Origin: Phoenix dactylifera
Lineage: Eukaryota > Streptophyta > Magnoliopsida > Arecales > Arecaceae
Assembly: GCF_009389715.1 (NCBI RefSeq)
Contig: NC_052409.1
Span: 1,032,001-1,096,000, forward strand
DNA: 64,000 nucleotides
Direction: 5' to 3'
Position 1 is the first letter of the stretch, and every line of letters begins with the position of its first letter. Of this stretch, positions 26,501 through 38,697 are shown one piece after another. The notes beneath the pieces were generated by a model that did no database searches, was not told the DNA's origin, and was given only the letters and a program-made list of their open reading frames with translations. A program made the position numbers and the translations under genes.

Positions 26501-29500
26501 GTCGTTCCTCCCCTTTCCACTTCCCATTCTTTCCATGCATGCCTCGGGTTTCTCTTTGCCTCACCACACGCCTAATATAGCGTATTAATATCAAAATTCA
26601 AGGTTCTTATCCGTTTCGATCCATGGAAAGGTCTCTACGGGTCATTTTGTGCCTATCCTTGCTTTCATTGCTACTGATGTTTTCATACATGATATTCATA
26701 TATATACATATTTCTGCAACAATATTCTTTAATATTTATTCTAGTATTTTTGTATTATTTTGGGGATTTCATTCAAATCTTTGTAAATATTATGACCCTC
26801 CCCATCTTTTTTCGCCGCATAATAAAGATTAGACAAAGCCTAGCACGCTGCAAATTAAGTCTCTTAGACGGATCGGTATGGCAATTCAACTGTAAAGAAC
26901 ATCACAGACCACTTCAGGACCATCTTGAGCTAGCCTTTAGCCTGGTCTGAAAGGAAAAGTTGCTGCAAACTTGATGAATGGAATCGCTGCAAAAATAGAT
27001 CCATATAAAGGCAAGGCAACTCCAATGTATTTACCAACTCAAGTTCTTGGCCATGGCACACATTAAGTTGGTGTAAAATTTTAGAATCTCTATCTAGTGG
27101 GGGAACGTATGCAATAGAAATATGGAATACATCAGAAGATGCCCATATGTTGGTCCCATTCTGCAAAAGCTTACAGAAAACCTGTACCCTATTGAAGGAA
27201 ACATATCTCGCTGAATTTTAGATGTCACAACAATCCAAGGAGAGCCTTTCTCAAATTGGATGCATCTAAAAATGGCTCCATATTGTTTATTGTGCGTAAC
27301 TTCAAACATTAACTAATTACTTAGCAACAGACAAGACTTTGTTGTAGGTCTTGAATTGTTTAATGCCCTATCTTGCCTTGCAAGTCGGATAACCATGCTT
27401 GTTGAGCAATTTGGATTTCGATAGACTATTTCTTTGTTTTGGGAACTTGGGCATGTTGATTGAGTCTCGTTCGCAACTATCCATAATTAATTAAGCTAGC
27501 TCGATGGCATCCAATTCATTAAATGTCAGCGTAAGTTTCCGAGCCTATTTTGCTGTCAGCCCAAGCTATCACACAGTGACATGTCAAAGTCAAAGGCAGA
27601 GGATTGGTTGGGGCTTGGAAGGTGCACCAACCAACCTGATTAATGCAAATGGAATCGGAGTGAATGGGGAGAATAATAGGTTAGTATTTTTTTTGCGCAC
27701 GCTGGCGAGAAACAGACGCTGTCAGTTTGTCAGACTCTGGTTTAAACAATGGCAACTTACCTTGATGTGAAATTGTGTGTTAAGTGGATAAAAATAAGAG
27801 AGGAGAAATCAGTAAGCACTGGGAAATGCAGTTTTATCCGACTACATTGGATCAGGATTGCAGGCTCCATATTACTTTTACGTTAAGAGATAGAGCTGAA
27901 ATCAGAATATATTCATATTTATAGTTATTTTAATTTATAAATATAAATATAGATATAAATATTAATTCGATACAAAATTATAATTATATTTATTTTAAAT
28001 AAATATAGATACAAATCGAATCTTAAAAATTTAGATATAAGTATAGATATAAGTTAGATTATTAAACTTTATAATTGTGGAATCAAAAATATTATTTAGT
28101 AGATCGTAAATCAAGTTAATCGTATGCGGATATAATTATATATATATATTTAAAAATTTTATAAGTATTAAATAAAATTAAATAGCATTATAAATATAAT
28201 TTGATATTTAGATACAGACTGCATACTTATCTCTCCATATTCATATAATATATATTATGAGAGTTTGTCTGTTCTAAAGTAACCATAGATTTTGTATGCT
28301 TTCGGAGATATCATGTTAGAAGTAAGTTTTTTAGTTCAAGATGTTTCCCAATCCTATGCTAATTAGGATTACACTTCCACCAGAAAAAAGAGTTGCATAT
28401 TATTCGGTGCTCATGTGTATGAGCAGAACATTAATTAGTGTTCTCACCCACCCATTAATCTTCTATGCTGTAGCTGTTTATTCGCAATTTATGCGCAAAA
28501 ACCGAACAGATAAAATACATAAAAAAGAATGTTATATGTCTCTACTAATTACCTACGCTGTTCCTTTATGTTTTACTTCCGCATCATCTTCTAAAATTCA
28601 GTCCTTTGCCATGGATATAGCTAATATTTGGAGTTAGCAAGACTATTTTCTTATTTGATTTCTATTCAAAATACCTGCAAAAGAAACGTTGCTCATCATG
28701 TCTTGCAGGGTGCAAGTGCTGCCGCATGAATGCAATTATTATTCTTTATGTGTTTCTTTGGGAAGAATGTACGAATTGTAGATCTCTTCATTGCTATACC
28801 TGCAATCTCGGTGGTGAGCCCACCTTATTTAAGCCAAGAGTAAGATAATTCCGAGAAACTAATTTACCTAACACAGAAACTTTGGAACTGTTTTGTGGAG
28901 GATCAATGAGGTACTTGTAACATAAAATTTGGCATTTTGAGGAATGTAGAGCGAGAATGGGGAGTAATACCACTCTCAACTCAATTGCCACCTGGGTTGG
29001 TGAGAATAGTTGAGATCCTCATGCCATAATACACGGTGGGTTGGGCATTTGGGGTTAGAAATTCAGCCCAACAAATCTTGAACACAGTCCCATAAACAAT
29101 CAAATCTTGAAATATTTATTACATATTCTGCTTGTACTGTAAAGTTTTGCCTTTGAAAGGATAAAAAGACCATGAATTCTAAACTTAAAGTGTAGCCAAT
29201 GCAAACAAGCAGCCATGTATCATACATTCATGGATTTAATATCATTGTACTGGACATAAAGACAAGGGCACCACACCTTAGAGATGCAACATTTGATCAC
29301 ACAGGTTCATATCTCCACAACTTCCCATGAAGAGCGGCTTCTTACTTTCACCTAAGATTTTCAAAAACAATTACTTAAAATAGTCAATATATCACCTGGC
29401 TCCCAGTGCAAAAAATTATTGATGGAGCTGATGACAAGAGACAATCCAGTAACCATCTAGGCCTATCAGCCAAGGCCACAGGCTGATGAATGCAGATTGG

Positions 29501-29545
29501 CTCAAACTTTTCAAATGAAGTTAAAACACTGCACTTTGAGATTCT
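26501..29545. other. Intergenic region between the neprosin and HAD genes
   Basis: Both genes end towards each other here, so the region should hold two 3' UTRs. 27895-28260 is extremely AT-rich with repeated ATAGATATAA and AATATAAATA steps. No protein family, RNA gene or bounded transposon is recognised. Confidence 0.5.
26821..26826 (+). promoter_or_regulatory. Possible poly(A) signal AATAAA of the neprosin gene
   Basis: A canonical AATAAA lies about 320 bases past the stop codon. Plant signals are loose and other AT-rich hexamers are nearby, so this is only a candidate. Confidence 0.35.
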
Positions 29546-32500
29546 TTAGCCGGTTAGAGATTGCGGCACCAAATCAAAATGGGTCTCCAAAAGAGAGTGC
29601 ACTTCAATTAGAGAAGACACCTTGAAATCAGGTTTTTGATCATCGCTGAGAGATTCAGGAGAGCAATATCTCCCTGTTTCATCGAGCAAACATGTAAAGG
29701 CTCCAGCTCTGTTCCCACAAACCACCTGTAAGAGGTCATAATTAGCATTGTTGTTAACTGAGGAACATACACCTTACATGCAGGTGTTTTCCGCATGCAT
29801 ATTTTATGGAAGCTAATGCTGCTATACCGATAATATCAAATAAAGTATGATGATGGAAAATTACCAGTTAGAAGTTAAAGCATTCTGAATGCAGTATGAA
29901 TCATGTCTCTATTAGTTTTCAGTATCACAATTCCAGCCAGTCACATGACTGCTAGACAAGTATGAAAAGAGTAACTACACGCTGGTTTAGTTTTCAGCTC
30001 CCATAGTCCTGATAATACTACCTTTTTCAAACCAATGCTTAAAGAGAACAAGCCAAATCCATGCTTAAGAAAATTGTGCCAGATGCAGTATGAATAGAAC
30101 CTGATCACTCTACTGCCCAATTTCAAGGCAATATATCTGTCTAAATGATGCACTAAAATAAAGCAGTAGTACACTGAGATGATGATACCACAATTGAATG
30201 AAATGGAAACAACAGTATCATTCCCAATTGTTTCATTATAATAATAATATACAATCATCATTACTATTGCCAAGAATTTTTGGGCAGTCAGAAATTGGTG
30301 GATGTCTCCATACAGCATGAAAAGCCTATGTGGTCCATGATAGATGAGTTTGGAACAAGGTTACCAAGCATAGACAGCTTACAATTGCCAAACTTGAACT
30401 CAGAGAGTCAAACTCAATATTGATTAAAATCCTTAAGATATAGTTTGTAATAAATAGGGATAGTTGTTTCTTTCTTGTTTACTAAGATGTAAACAGCAGC
30501 TGATCCACCTAAAAGTGACACAACAGAAAGCAGGCAGTTTCCTGTGCAATATGACTACCAAAAAGTTGTGAGCGTATTCTCAAAATGATTCTCTTATATA
30601 TAGGAGGCAGTTACCACATTTTCCAAAGCTTCATGATATCCCTCTTGTGATGCAAAGAGAAGGACCATTTCATAGCTACATATGAACCTCATGACCCATT
30701 ACAAGAGCAGATCTTGAACCATCTCTCTCGTTATATTATGTATACGTATACACACACACATATACACATATATATACATGTACATATATGTATTACACAC
30801 ACACACATACAGAGATAGACAGATAGATATACATACATATACATGAATTTAAATACCGCCTTGAAACAAGATAGTACCATCAGTACCGTGCCATTCTGAC
30901 ATGGAAAGAGCATCGGGACAAGTGTCAAGTTGCCAAAACGGGTGAAATTGTGATGTAAGGCCGACCCGATCGGTACTGACTGATATCAAGCCAATATGGC
31001 CAATATAAAGTCTATCCTGATTTGGAGAGATTTCTTTTATTTTTTTAAGATGGGAACAGGATGACCCGGCCATTCTGATCGATTCCAATCGATAAGAGGT
31101 TTAGCCTGTACCAAGCCTGTTCCAATTGACACAGCAATTTTCCTGAAAGAAGGTGGACAGCCAATGTTGGTTGACCCAGAGTGAAGTGGGAGAGACCATA
31201 TCGATTAGGTATTAAGTCCGGTACAAAATCATACTAGAAATAGAATTATTCAATGCAATAATGAAGCAAGCATGCCAAGATTATTCAACCACAAAAATAT
31301 GAAAATCCGGTGAAAACTAATACCGACTCTAATGAAAAATCCATATGATTTTGGCCAAAAACCTCTGAATTCCATTTGCTCGCATGCTCAATCATGGGAT
31401 GAAAATAAAAATCAAATATTGATTTGTCAAAGTTCCCAACCACGACTCTTTAGATTTTGCATCCATCAATCTAAATAGTTATAAGTTTTGACTATGAGTG
31501 ATAAGGACTAGGAAACAAATTTATTCCTTGTGCTAGAGATAATTAACTCCAATAGTTGATTGTGTTATAAGACAACAAATGCCAGTCAGATAACATAGTA
31601 GATGATTAGATGAACTTTAATTCAATCCATATCCATGTTGCACATCAAAAAAACAAAACACTATTGACTAAATATCCATATTACATATCAAAATTTCAAA
31701 TATTGAAAAACTAAATAGGAAAAAAAAAATCTCAAATATGTATATCGTTATGCACCATCGTCCCAAGAGTCTGTATCAAGGTTCGCCAACTAGGTACCGA
31801 ATCCTATACATATACCATCTTATTACAGTGTCAGTACATGGTATAAGACTGCAAAGCATACCGAGTATCAGTACGGTACAAGTCTATGTACCAGTTCGAT
31901 ATTAGTATCGTATGGTACCGACCGGTATGGCAAGCCTTGATCGGTATGGTACAAGTCAGTATTGTACTGTTCCTGAAAAAACCGGTACCAGCCTTGATAT
32001 TGATATTTCAATTCTTGTATGTTCTGGTTTCCACATAAAAGGCTATGTGCACTAAGTTTATACAAGCAACTATTGTATGAATGCAATAAACGTGATCTTC
32101 AATTTGCTACCGTCATGATACTTGTCCACTCAAATGTTTGAAGGAATGAACACCTCAAGTTGAAAATGGCAACTAACTCAATTGACAAAGTTATCCTTAC
32201 CCAAGTGGGTGTCATAATACAGGTCACTAGAAATGCATGTCGTTATTACTTCAAGCTACATCAGCACAAGGGATTACAAGATAGTATTTGAATGATGTTT
32301 TGCTCTCTTTCTCCTTCTCTCTCTCCTCCTCCCCCTCTCTCTCCTCTAGGATATTCGGTTTTGGCTACCGATTAGATCCAGCCATCACTGGCCAGATACG
32401 ACTGTTGTCAATCACGTGTACTTGAGTTCCTCTCTCTTTCTCTCTCTATTTAATTCGGCCTCCTTGCTCTCTCTCTCTCTCTCTCGACTAGAAGTGTCCT

Positions 32501-35500
32501 CAATCTACCCTCCCTGCTTCCGCCACTTCCTTTCTCCCCCTCTCTCTCCCCCTCTTGGCTAGAAGCGCCTCAATCCAGCCTAATCGGGCCTCTCTGTTTC
32601 ACCTCCCCCTCCTATCCTGAGACTAGATGTGCCCTAGATCTAGCATGATTCGTGTTGTCTTCACAGTAGGTGCTCAACTAATGTCAATGGTCCGAACTAG
32701 CTCTCTCTCCTAACACCCTTCAACAAGATATTCTCAGTGAGCTTCCCAATGTGTTGATTTCCAGCGAGTCTTCTAGCATCGAGACAATCTAAAACTTGAA
32801 AATGAATGTTGTTTATTGATTGTATAGAGGTGTGACTTGAATTTTGAATTTTGTGGACTTTTGTTGGATGGAGTTTTAGGGATTTGGGCCTTCCTGGTTG
32901 TTAGGCTGATGCCTCCCTTGTCTTGTTCTCTACTTTTCCCTTTCCTTCTTGTACATTTTTTTTCATTATTTTAGTAAATTTTAGGTGGGTTTTCCCCTAC
33001 TTTTCCTAGAAAAAAAAAATCTTGTTCGCCCAGGTCTAAAACCTTTGTGAAAATATAGCGATATAGGTTAGTTGTATATCTGCAATTTCTCTTGAAATGC
33101 TAGCACAGCAAATTGTTCATTTCAAGCCAAAATCAAGAATTGCTATTTGTATCAATATTCATCCATATAAAGAGTTAACACTAATAAAACATCTGCAAAA
33201 TAAAAGCATTATTGAGTAATAAAAAAAAGAAGACTAAATGGACTGGTATGCTCTAGTTTTTGCTAAAAGTTAAAATCTATATAACATAAATAAAACAAAA
33301 TATAAACTACATAACATCCACTTACATCATCTCGGGCACTGTCACCTATCATCATGACCTCACTTGGACGGATTCCCCAAGTTGAACAAATATGCAGCAA
33401 TGGAGCTGGATCTGGCTTATAAGGGAGAAATTCCCTACTCAAAGCAGGGATGAACTTCATCTACATTCATGGAACAAGAATATTTTCAGAGAAAAAAGTC
33501 ATTAGAATTAATTCAAAGAACAGAATACATCGATGAGTATTTTTGTAAGATAACAATATGACTTAGTGGTATGTCAATTAAAACGAAAGGGCAAAATGGA
33601 AACCTAGCATATATCAATTGGATAACTTCTGTAAAGCAATCATGATTTCCAATCCAAAACATATTATTTAAGGTGACAAGATAATTGCAGTTGAACCAGC
33701 ATAGTTGAGTCAGTATACAGCTAACTGAAACACAAAGATGCTGCAAATCCAACTCTACAGTATTCCAGCTCAAGAAACATCCTATAAAGGCATCCAAAAA
33801 AGCAGCATCTATTGTTTTTAAAGCTGCGGGGTTCTAACATCTTTGCTTTCACTAGATCTGAACCTTGAAAAAACCTTTAAAGTCATAAACAAGATTTTTC
33901 ATCCCTCTCTTTACTAGATTATCTTCTACTTTTAAGATTTTTAAATTGCCAGCAAGCCTTCCACTGAACAACTGCAATAGTTACCTATCAACTCCTTGCT
34001 TCAGTTAAGGGCTGCAGCAAGCTTTAATTTTAAAACTTTCCCCTTATTTCCTTAACATCTTGTGAAGCGATTGTCACTCAAAAGGGTCTTACCTTGAATA
34101 TAATCTCAACCACATATGGATGAAATAAAGCTTGTTGGTCGAAAGTATTTATTTACATCTATGCATGCAAATGCACATGCAAGCAAGCAAGGGTACATGA
34201 GCTTCCCTCCTTTCACTTGTGTCAGCATGCCTACTCGTACATGCATACACAGGTCCTACTTTACATGCACAAATGTGCACACATGCAGGTAAAAACATAG
34301 GAAAAAGAAACCATCTGACAGAATCAAAATGGCCCATAGAATGAATACAGTAAACCTCAGGATATACAATGACATTAGCAGCTTATGGAACTTGAAATCA
34401 AATAACGTTCCATAAAGTATGGCTGTTGATGTTACAGAAGGGAAAAAAAGAAGAAAATGTATGGTTGGTGTACTAAAGCAAGGGAATAACAGATAAGTGC
34501 AAACAATTCAGATTAAGGACTGCATAAGCTTGACCTGCAAACACCAAAATCATCAAACACTTAGTATGGTAAAGCATTGATAAAACCATAAAACCTTTAT
34601 TAGCAGGAATTCCGAATTCCAGCTATTTGGGCTAGGCTTTTTATGAATCTTCTGACCACCATTAATTCCAAAGAGGGATATATCCCACGACAATTTCCAA
34701 GTCCTTCCTCAAGATCTCCATCTATGCTATTACTGGTGTTTCCTTTGGCTTTCCTAACCTTTTTAATGCAAAATTTAAGTTATCTCATCATTTGGCAGTC
34801 TCCAAACTTTAGACATGCCCACACCATCTCAGTTGGTTCTCCACCTGCTACCCTCAATCGTGCAACAAATATGCTTCCTCTTATGTGTTTATTTCTATCT
34901 CCTATGTAAGCATATGGTAAAAGCACCTACTTAAGAGAACAACAATAAATCATCCAACTACTTACCCCAAATCGTTGATGAAATAAATCGACTGCAGCCT
35001 TGATATTGCGAGTAATTAGACCCCTTCTGCAAAACCTCAAGTTAGATGCAGTGGTTGCAGCAGCAAAGGTAGCTACCATGCAGAAGGATATTCAAAATGA
35101 GGAACATATCAAGCCAAGTCATGTAGACATTTAAAAAAATAAATATACAAAAGCACATGAAAGAATGTGAATTTTGAAGTTGTAGAGGACTTATGCATAG
35201 ATTAATGAGCTAGACATAATGTATAAAGGTAAACTTGAAAAATGCATATTGGCTGTATTTGGAAACTGAAAATAAAGCATATAGAATAACCTGATTATAG
35301 ATAGTGTAGTATCGGTACATTCAATTACAACTGTAGGAAATAGTTTGGTAGGTGAAGATAAATGTTATAATTCAAAGCAGATATAATCAAGCAACAAACA
35401 AGACCTAAATGTGGGAGGTCATACAGCATTGCATGTCTGAACTGCCATGCACCTGCTCTTTTTGTGAATAATCACATAAAACTATTCGGCATAGCCTAGT

Positions 35501-36855
35501 CAAGAAACATGATGATGCTCCTCCAAAACCAGGTATGAAGTGAAACTAATCCATATACATTTCTTGGGCAAGAATATGTTGATTATTGCTTGCAACTAAA
35601 TTATACAAGACCGTACAACGGCAACAAAAAAGAAAAGAAAAGAAACATGATAAAAGTTGATACTTCACCTTATTTTCTTGGAATCAAGATATTCACAAAG
35701 TTCAGTGGCACCTGCACAGTAGGTTCAACTCTATCAGCGAAGGAAGTTGCAGCCGAACAATCAAAGCAGGTCAGGTCGGTTGCCATTCATAATAGAAAGA
35801 AAGAATCAAAGGGAACTTAATCTTGATTACATCTAAAGAACTAGAAAGCAAAACTCTGCTATGTTTTTCCTCTTAAAGTCATGCAAATGATAACAAAAAT
35901 TAGCTAGTAGCTGGGGTTGTCCTAGGTCATCTTTAGTTATCACGATCAATTTGTATTGAAGTTTTATTAAGTCGGAGTAACCTATCACTCATATTGTGAT
36001 ATCTTTCCTATAAGTCTGGATTTCTTGTCTTGTTCAAGGTTGTGTTTTCTTAAAAGCTACAATCATATCAGGTCAGCTATTGATTCAGAGATACGCAAGA
36101 AAGCATCTAAAAAAAAGAAAAATAAAAGAGAAAAAGAAAAGGGGAAAAAAGAACCGCATTGTAGGATGTATCTTTGATGGGCAAAGCTTTAAAATTAATT
36201 TTTTTTTTAAAAAAAAAACGTCCCCCATTAAAGATCCAATATTTTTCCTCATCCTAATCCTAATAGTCTCATTTTCCTTCAAGCTACTCCAAGATCAACA
36301 CAATGCTACTCAACAGCCACGTCAAGAATGGGAACAAATCACCAATAATTGTATGCTATCAAAGAAAACCACAAGAAACCACTCATCAAAAAGAAGCGAT
36401 CGACCACGAGGAGAAAAGAGTTAAAGATAGAGAGAGGAGCGGGGAGGGACCAACCGACCGGGCATAATCTGGAGGCGATCGAGGCCCTGGCGCTCGAACT
36501 GGGCGATGATCTCGTAGGCTTTCTGCTGCTCCAGTGGGTCCCACGTCTCGATGTGGTGGAGGATGTCGACGTTACCAGAGGGGCTGGCGGCGCGGGCGGC
36601 GGCCAAGCCCTCGTCCCCGAGCACCGCCCTGTACATGGCCGCGAAATCAATCACCGGCACCGTCAGCGTCCCGTCCATGTCGAACACCACGCCCCTCAGC
36701 GTCGCCCTCCCCCCGCCGCCTCCTCTGCCGTCGCCGGAGAAATTCACCGCCGCCACCGACATCACCGCCCGACGATGATAACGAGAAGAGTGGGAGAGGG
36801 AGAGGAAGCGGGAGGGGGAAGTGGCTAAAGCGCGTCTGAGGTGGGGGAGGAGCAT
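29546..36855 (-). CDS. HAD-superfamily hydrolase (phosphatase), organelle-targeted type
   Basis: Five exons, 36855-36459, 35711-35669, 35026-34966, 33460-33326 and 29725-29546, sum to 816 nt (271 aa) with all phases closing. The HAD motifs are in order: motif I FDMDGTL with D59 and D61, motif II LITR with T152, the conserved lysine K182 in YKPDP, and motif IV MIGDSARDD with D207, D211 and D212. All catalytic positions are present. A small C1-type cap sits between motifs I and II. It resembles Arabidopsis At2g33255, whose substrate I do not know. The first 50 residues are rich in R, S and L and poor in acids, with a glycine run before the domain, which suggests a plastid or mitochondrial presequence. 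Exon 1 is GC-rich and all introns are AT-rich. The last intron is 3.6 kb and carries GTACCG-type repeats and microsatellites. Confidence 0.9.
30735..30845. repeat. Compound CA/TA microsatellite (HAD intron 4)
   Basis: Alternating purine-pyrimidine sequence (TATACGTATACACACA, ATACACATATATATA, ACACACACACATACA) followed by GATA/CATA steps. Confidence 0.85.
30860..31230. repeat. GTACCG-family dispersed repeat copy (HAD intron 4)
   Basis: Contains CAGTACCGTGCCATTCTGAC, CCGATCGGTACTGAC, ATGACCCGGCCATTCTGATC and CCTGTACCAAGCCTG. The density of GTACC/GGTAC steps and CCGG matches the other copies of this family in the window. The edges are not sharp. Confidence 0.5.
31775..32640. repeat. GTACCG-family repeat with following CT-rich tract (HAD intron 4)
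   Basis: Bases 31790-31995 carry TAGGTACCGAATCC, GGTACAAG, CGTATGGTACCGACCGGTA and ACCGGTACCAGCC. A pyrimidine-rich tract with CTCTCT runs follows at 32300-32600. This is the same pairing of GTACCG head and purine/pyrimidine body as at 12.1-12.9 and 52.2-53.0 kb. Confidence 0.5.
34155..34290. repeat. ATGCA-type simple sequence (HAD intron 3)
   Basis: Recurring CATGCA, TGCACA and AAGCAAGCAAG steps with no coding potential. Confidence 0.5.
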
Positions 36856-37174
36856 GGCGCAGGGGGAAGGGACATCGTCGCCGTTGGCGCCTCTGAAATC
36901 TTGTGGTGGCGGCCAGATTGGGGCCCACAACCAACGGGTCATTACGGTGTGATCCTATCTTCCTTTGTTTGGCACGGACCATGCGCCTATTTCGCTCACT
37001 TTAGGCAATATGTGACGTCGTTTAATCCTTAAGGTGACGACGACATGCACAACGTACAACATACGCGATTGCAAGGGAAAGGAGGAGTATGCAATGGACG
37101 GTTGATCTGCTATCTTTCTCTACGGACAAAGGTTTGGATGGAGGGGCATCGATGTAACAATCCCATGTCTGTGT

Positions 37175-38186
37175 GGGGGCGTTTGGTAACCCCAACAGGA
37201 TCACCACGGTGATCTAAGATCCCCGTGATCCGAATGCTGGGATGATTTGATCCTCGGTGATCTAAGATCAATATGTTTGGTAGGCTATGGTTCCGTGATT
37301 AAAAATCCCCGGATATCCATGAGTAACTTGTTTGGTATGGTACGAGGATCCAAGATCACCGACCATATAATACCATAAATACCCTTGATATATCTTAGAT
37401 GAATTTTTTTATGTATTTTTAATTCTCATAAATTAAAAATGGAAGTCAATATACTAATTCTTATAATAACTTCAAAATTTTGTTACATATTCTACTTTTA
37501 GTAGCCCCTTATCATATATTTATTAATCATATAAAATATATTATAATAAAATATTAATATATTTATCAATATATTAATTATTAATATATTCTATAAAAAT
37601 ATATTTATTACTCCTATAAATTATTAATCTAATAAAAATATGTTATTTTTCATTATAGAATTAATATTTTTATTTGTACTTATAATAGATTTTTTAATAC
37701 TAATAATTATTTTGATTAAAAATAAGGTAAATAGAATTAATATAGTAATATATTAAATATTTTATTATATAAATATAAAAAATAATAATATATTTCTACT
37801 AGAATTTAAAATTATATCCTTCAATAATAATAGGATAATAATATGATTAGTAATATATTACAATATAATATATATCATTAATATAATATTATATATATAT
37901 ATTGATATAATATATTGATGATATATTGATATATCAATTTTTCTACTATCTTGAGGGATATTTTTGTCTTTAACTTTCAACCTAGGACCACTGCCCTGGG
38001 TGATCTTGCATTCCCGACCTCAAGGACGGGTATCCCATTACCGAGTTGGGGGTGATTTGAGGAGTAGAGGTGATTTAAGATCACCACCACGTAGGATCAC
38101 CGTGGTGCAACCAAACATGGTGATCTCATCACTTCCATCCACATCATCCTTGATTCTAGGACGATTACCCCATACCAAACGCCCCC
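37175..38186. mobile_element. DNA transposon-like element, ~1.0 kb, with 14-bp perfect terminal inverted repeats
   Basis: The left end GGGGGCGTTTGGTA (37175-37188) and right end TACCAAACGCCCCC (38173-38186) are exact inverted repeats, flanked on both sides by TGT (37172-37174 and 38187-38189), a 3-bp target duplication. About 200 bases inside each end are packed with GATCAC/GTGATC and GATCTAAGATC motifs in both orientations, including a palindromic GGATCACCACGGTGATC step. The middle (37380-37960) is nearly pure A/T and codes for nothing. The G-rich GTTTGG terminus and 3-bp duplication recall PIF/Harbinger (Tourist-like) elements, although those prefer TAA/TTA targets. It is non-autonomous and lies between the HAD promoter and the laccase gene. 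Confidence 0.8.
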
Positions 38187-38609
38187 TGTAGCATATAGCA
38201 CAAAGCATACTTAAAAACAAGTCATTGATTCCAATACTAATTTAAGGTGAAACGCCATCTAATGGGAAAGGCAAAGATAGTTGGTTACCAATTTGCGATA
38301 TTGTTAAATTGATTTGGAAAAAATTAAACTTATCCTCCAAAAATTCAAATTTACTGCATCATGATCTATCATCCAGCAACTAACAATCTCCGTAGAAAAG
38401 ACTTGAATGACGAAATAACGAATGCAGGAAAAGTAATACACAAGGAATAAGAAATACATGCTCCTGGAAACATTGTTGATTCGTTACCCACATTATGAGT
38501 TTGTACTTTCTAAAAAAAAAAGCTACCAACCCAAGTTAAGAAAACGTGAATGACTGGGACCGTTTATCCTGTCGCAAAAATCCGTAGCCACGCGATCAGC
38601 GGCTGCCTT

Positions 38610-38617
38610 TATAAATA
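38610..38617 (+). promoter_or_regulatory. TATA box of the laccase locus
   Basis: TATAAATA lies 88 bases before the laccase ATG, well spaced for a start of transcription near 38640. The broken gene seems to have kept its core promoter. Confidence 0.65.
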
Positions 38618-38697
38618 CCCGATGGAGGATGTCTCCAAGGCCAGACACACAGCGCACGGAGCAAACTTCTCTCTTTTCCATTCCCTCCTATCAAGTT

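Noticed and set aside
36349-36839. Long plus-strand frames over HAD exon 1
   Set aside because: They are shadows of the GC-rich minus-strand exon, which carries the real HAD motif I.
38629-38697. Upstream in-frame ATG of the laccase
   Set aside because: It lies only about 12 bases past the TATA box, before any likely transcription start; the ATG at 38698 opens a normal signal peptide.
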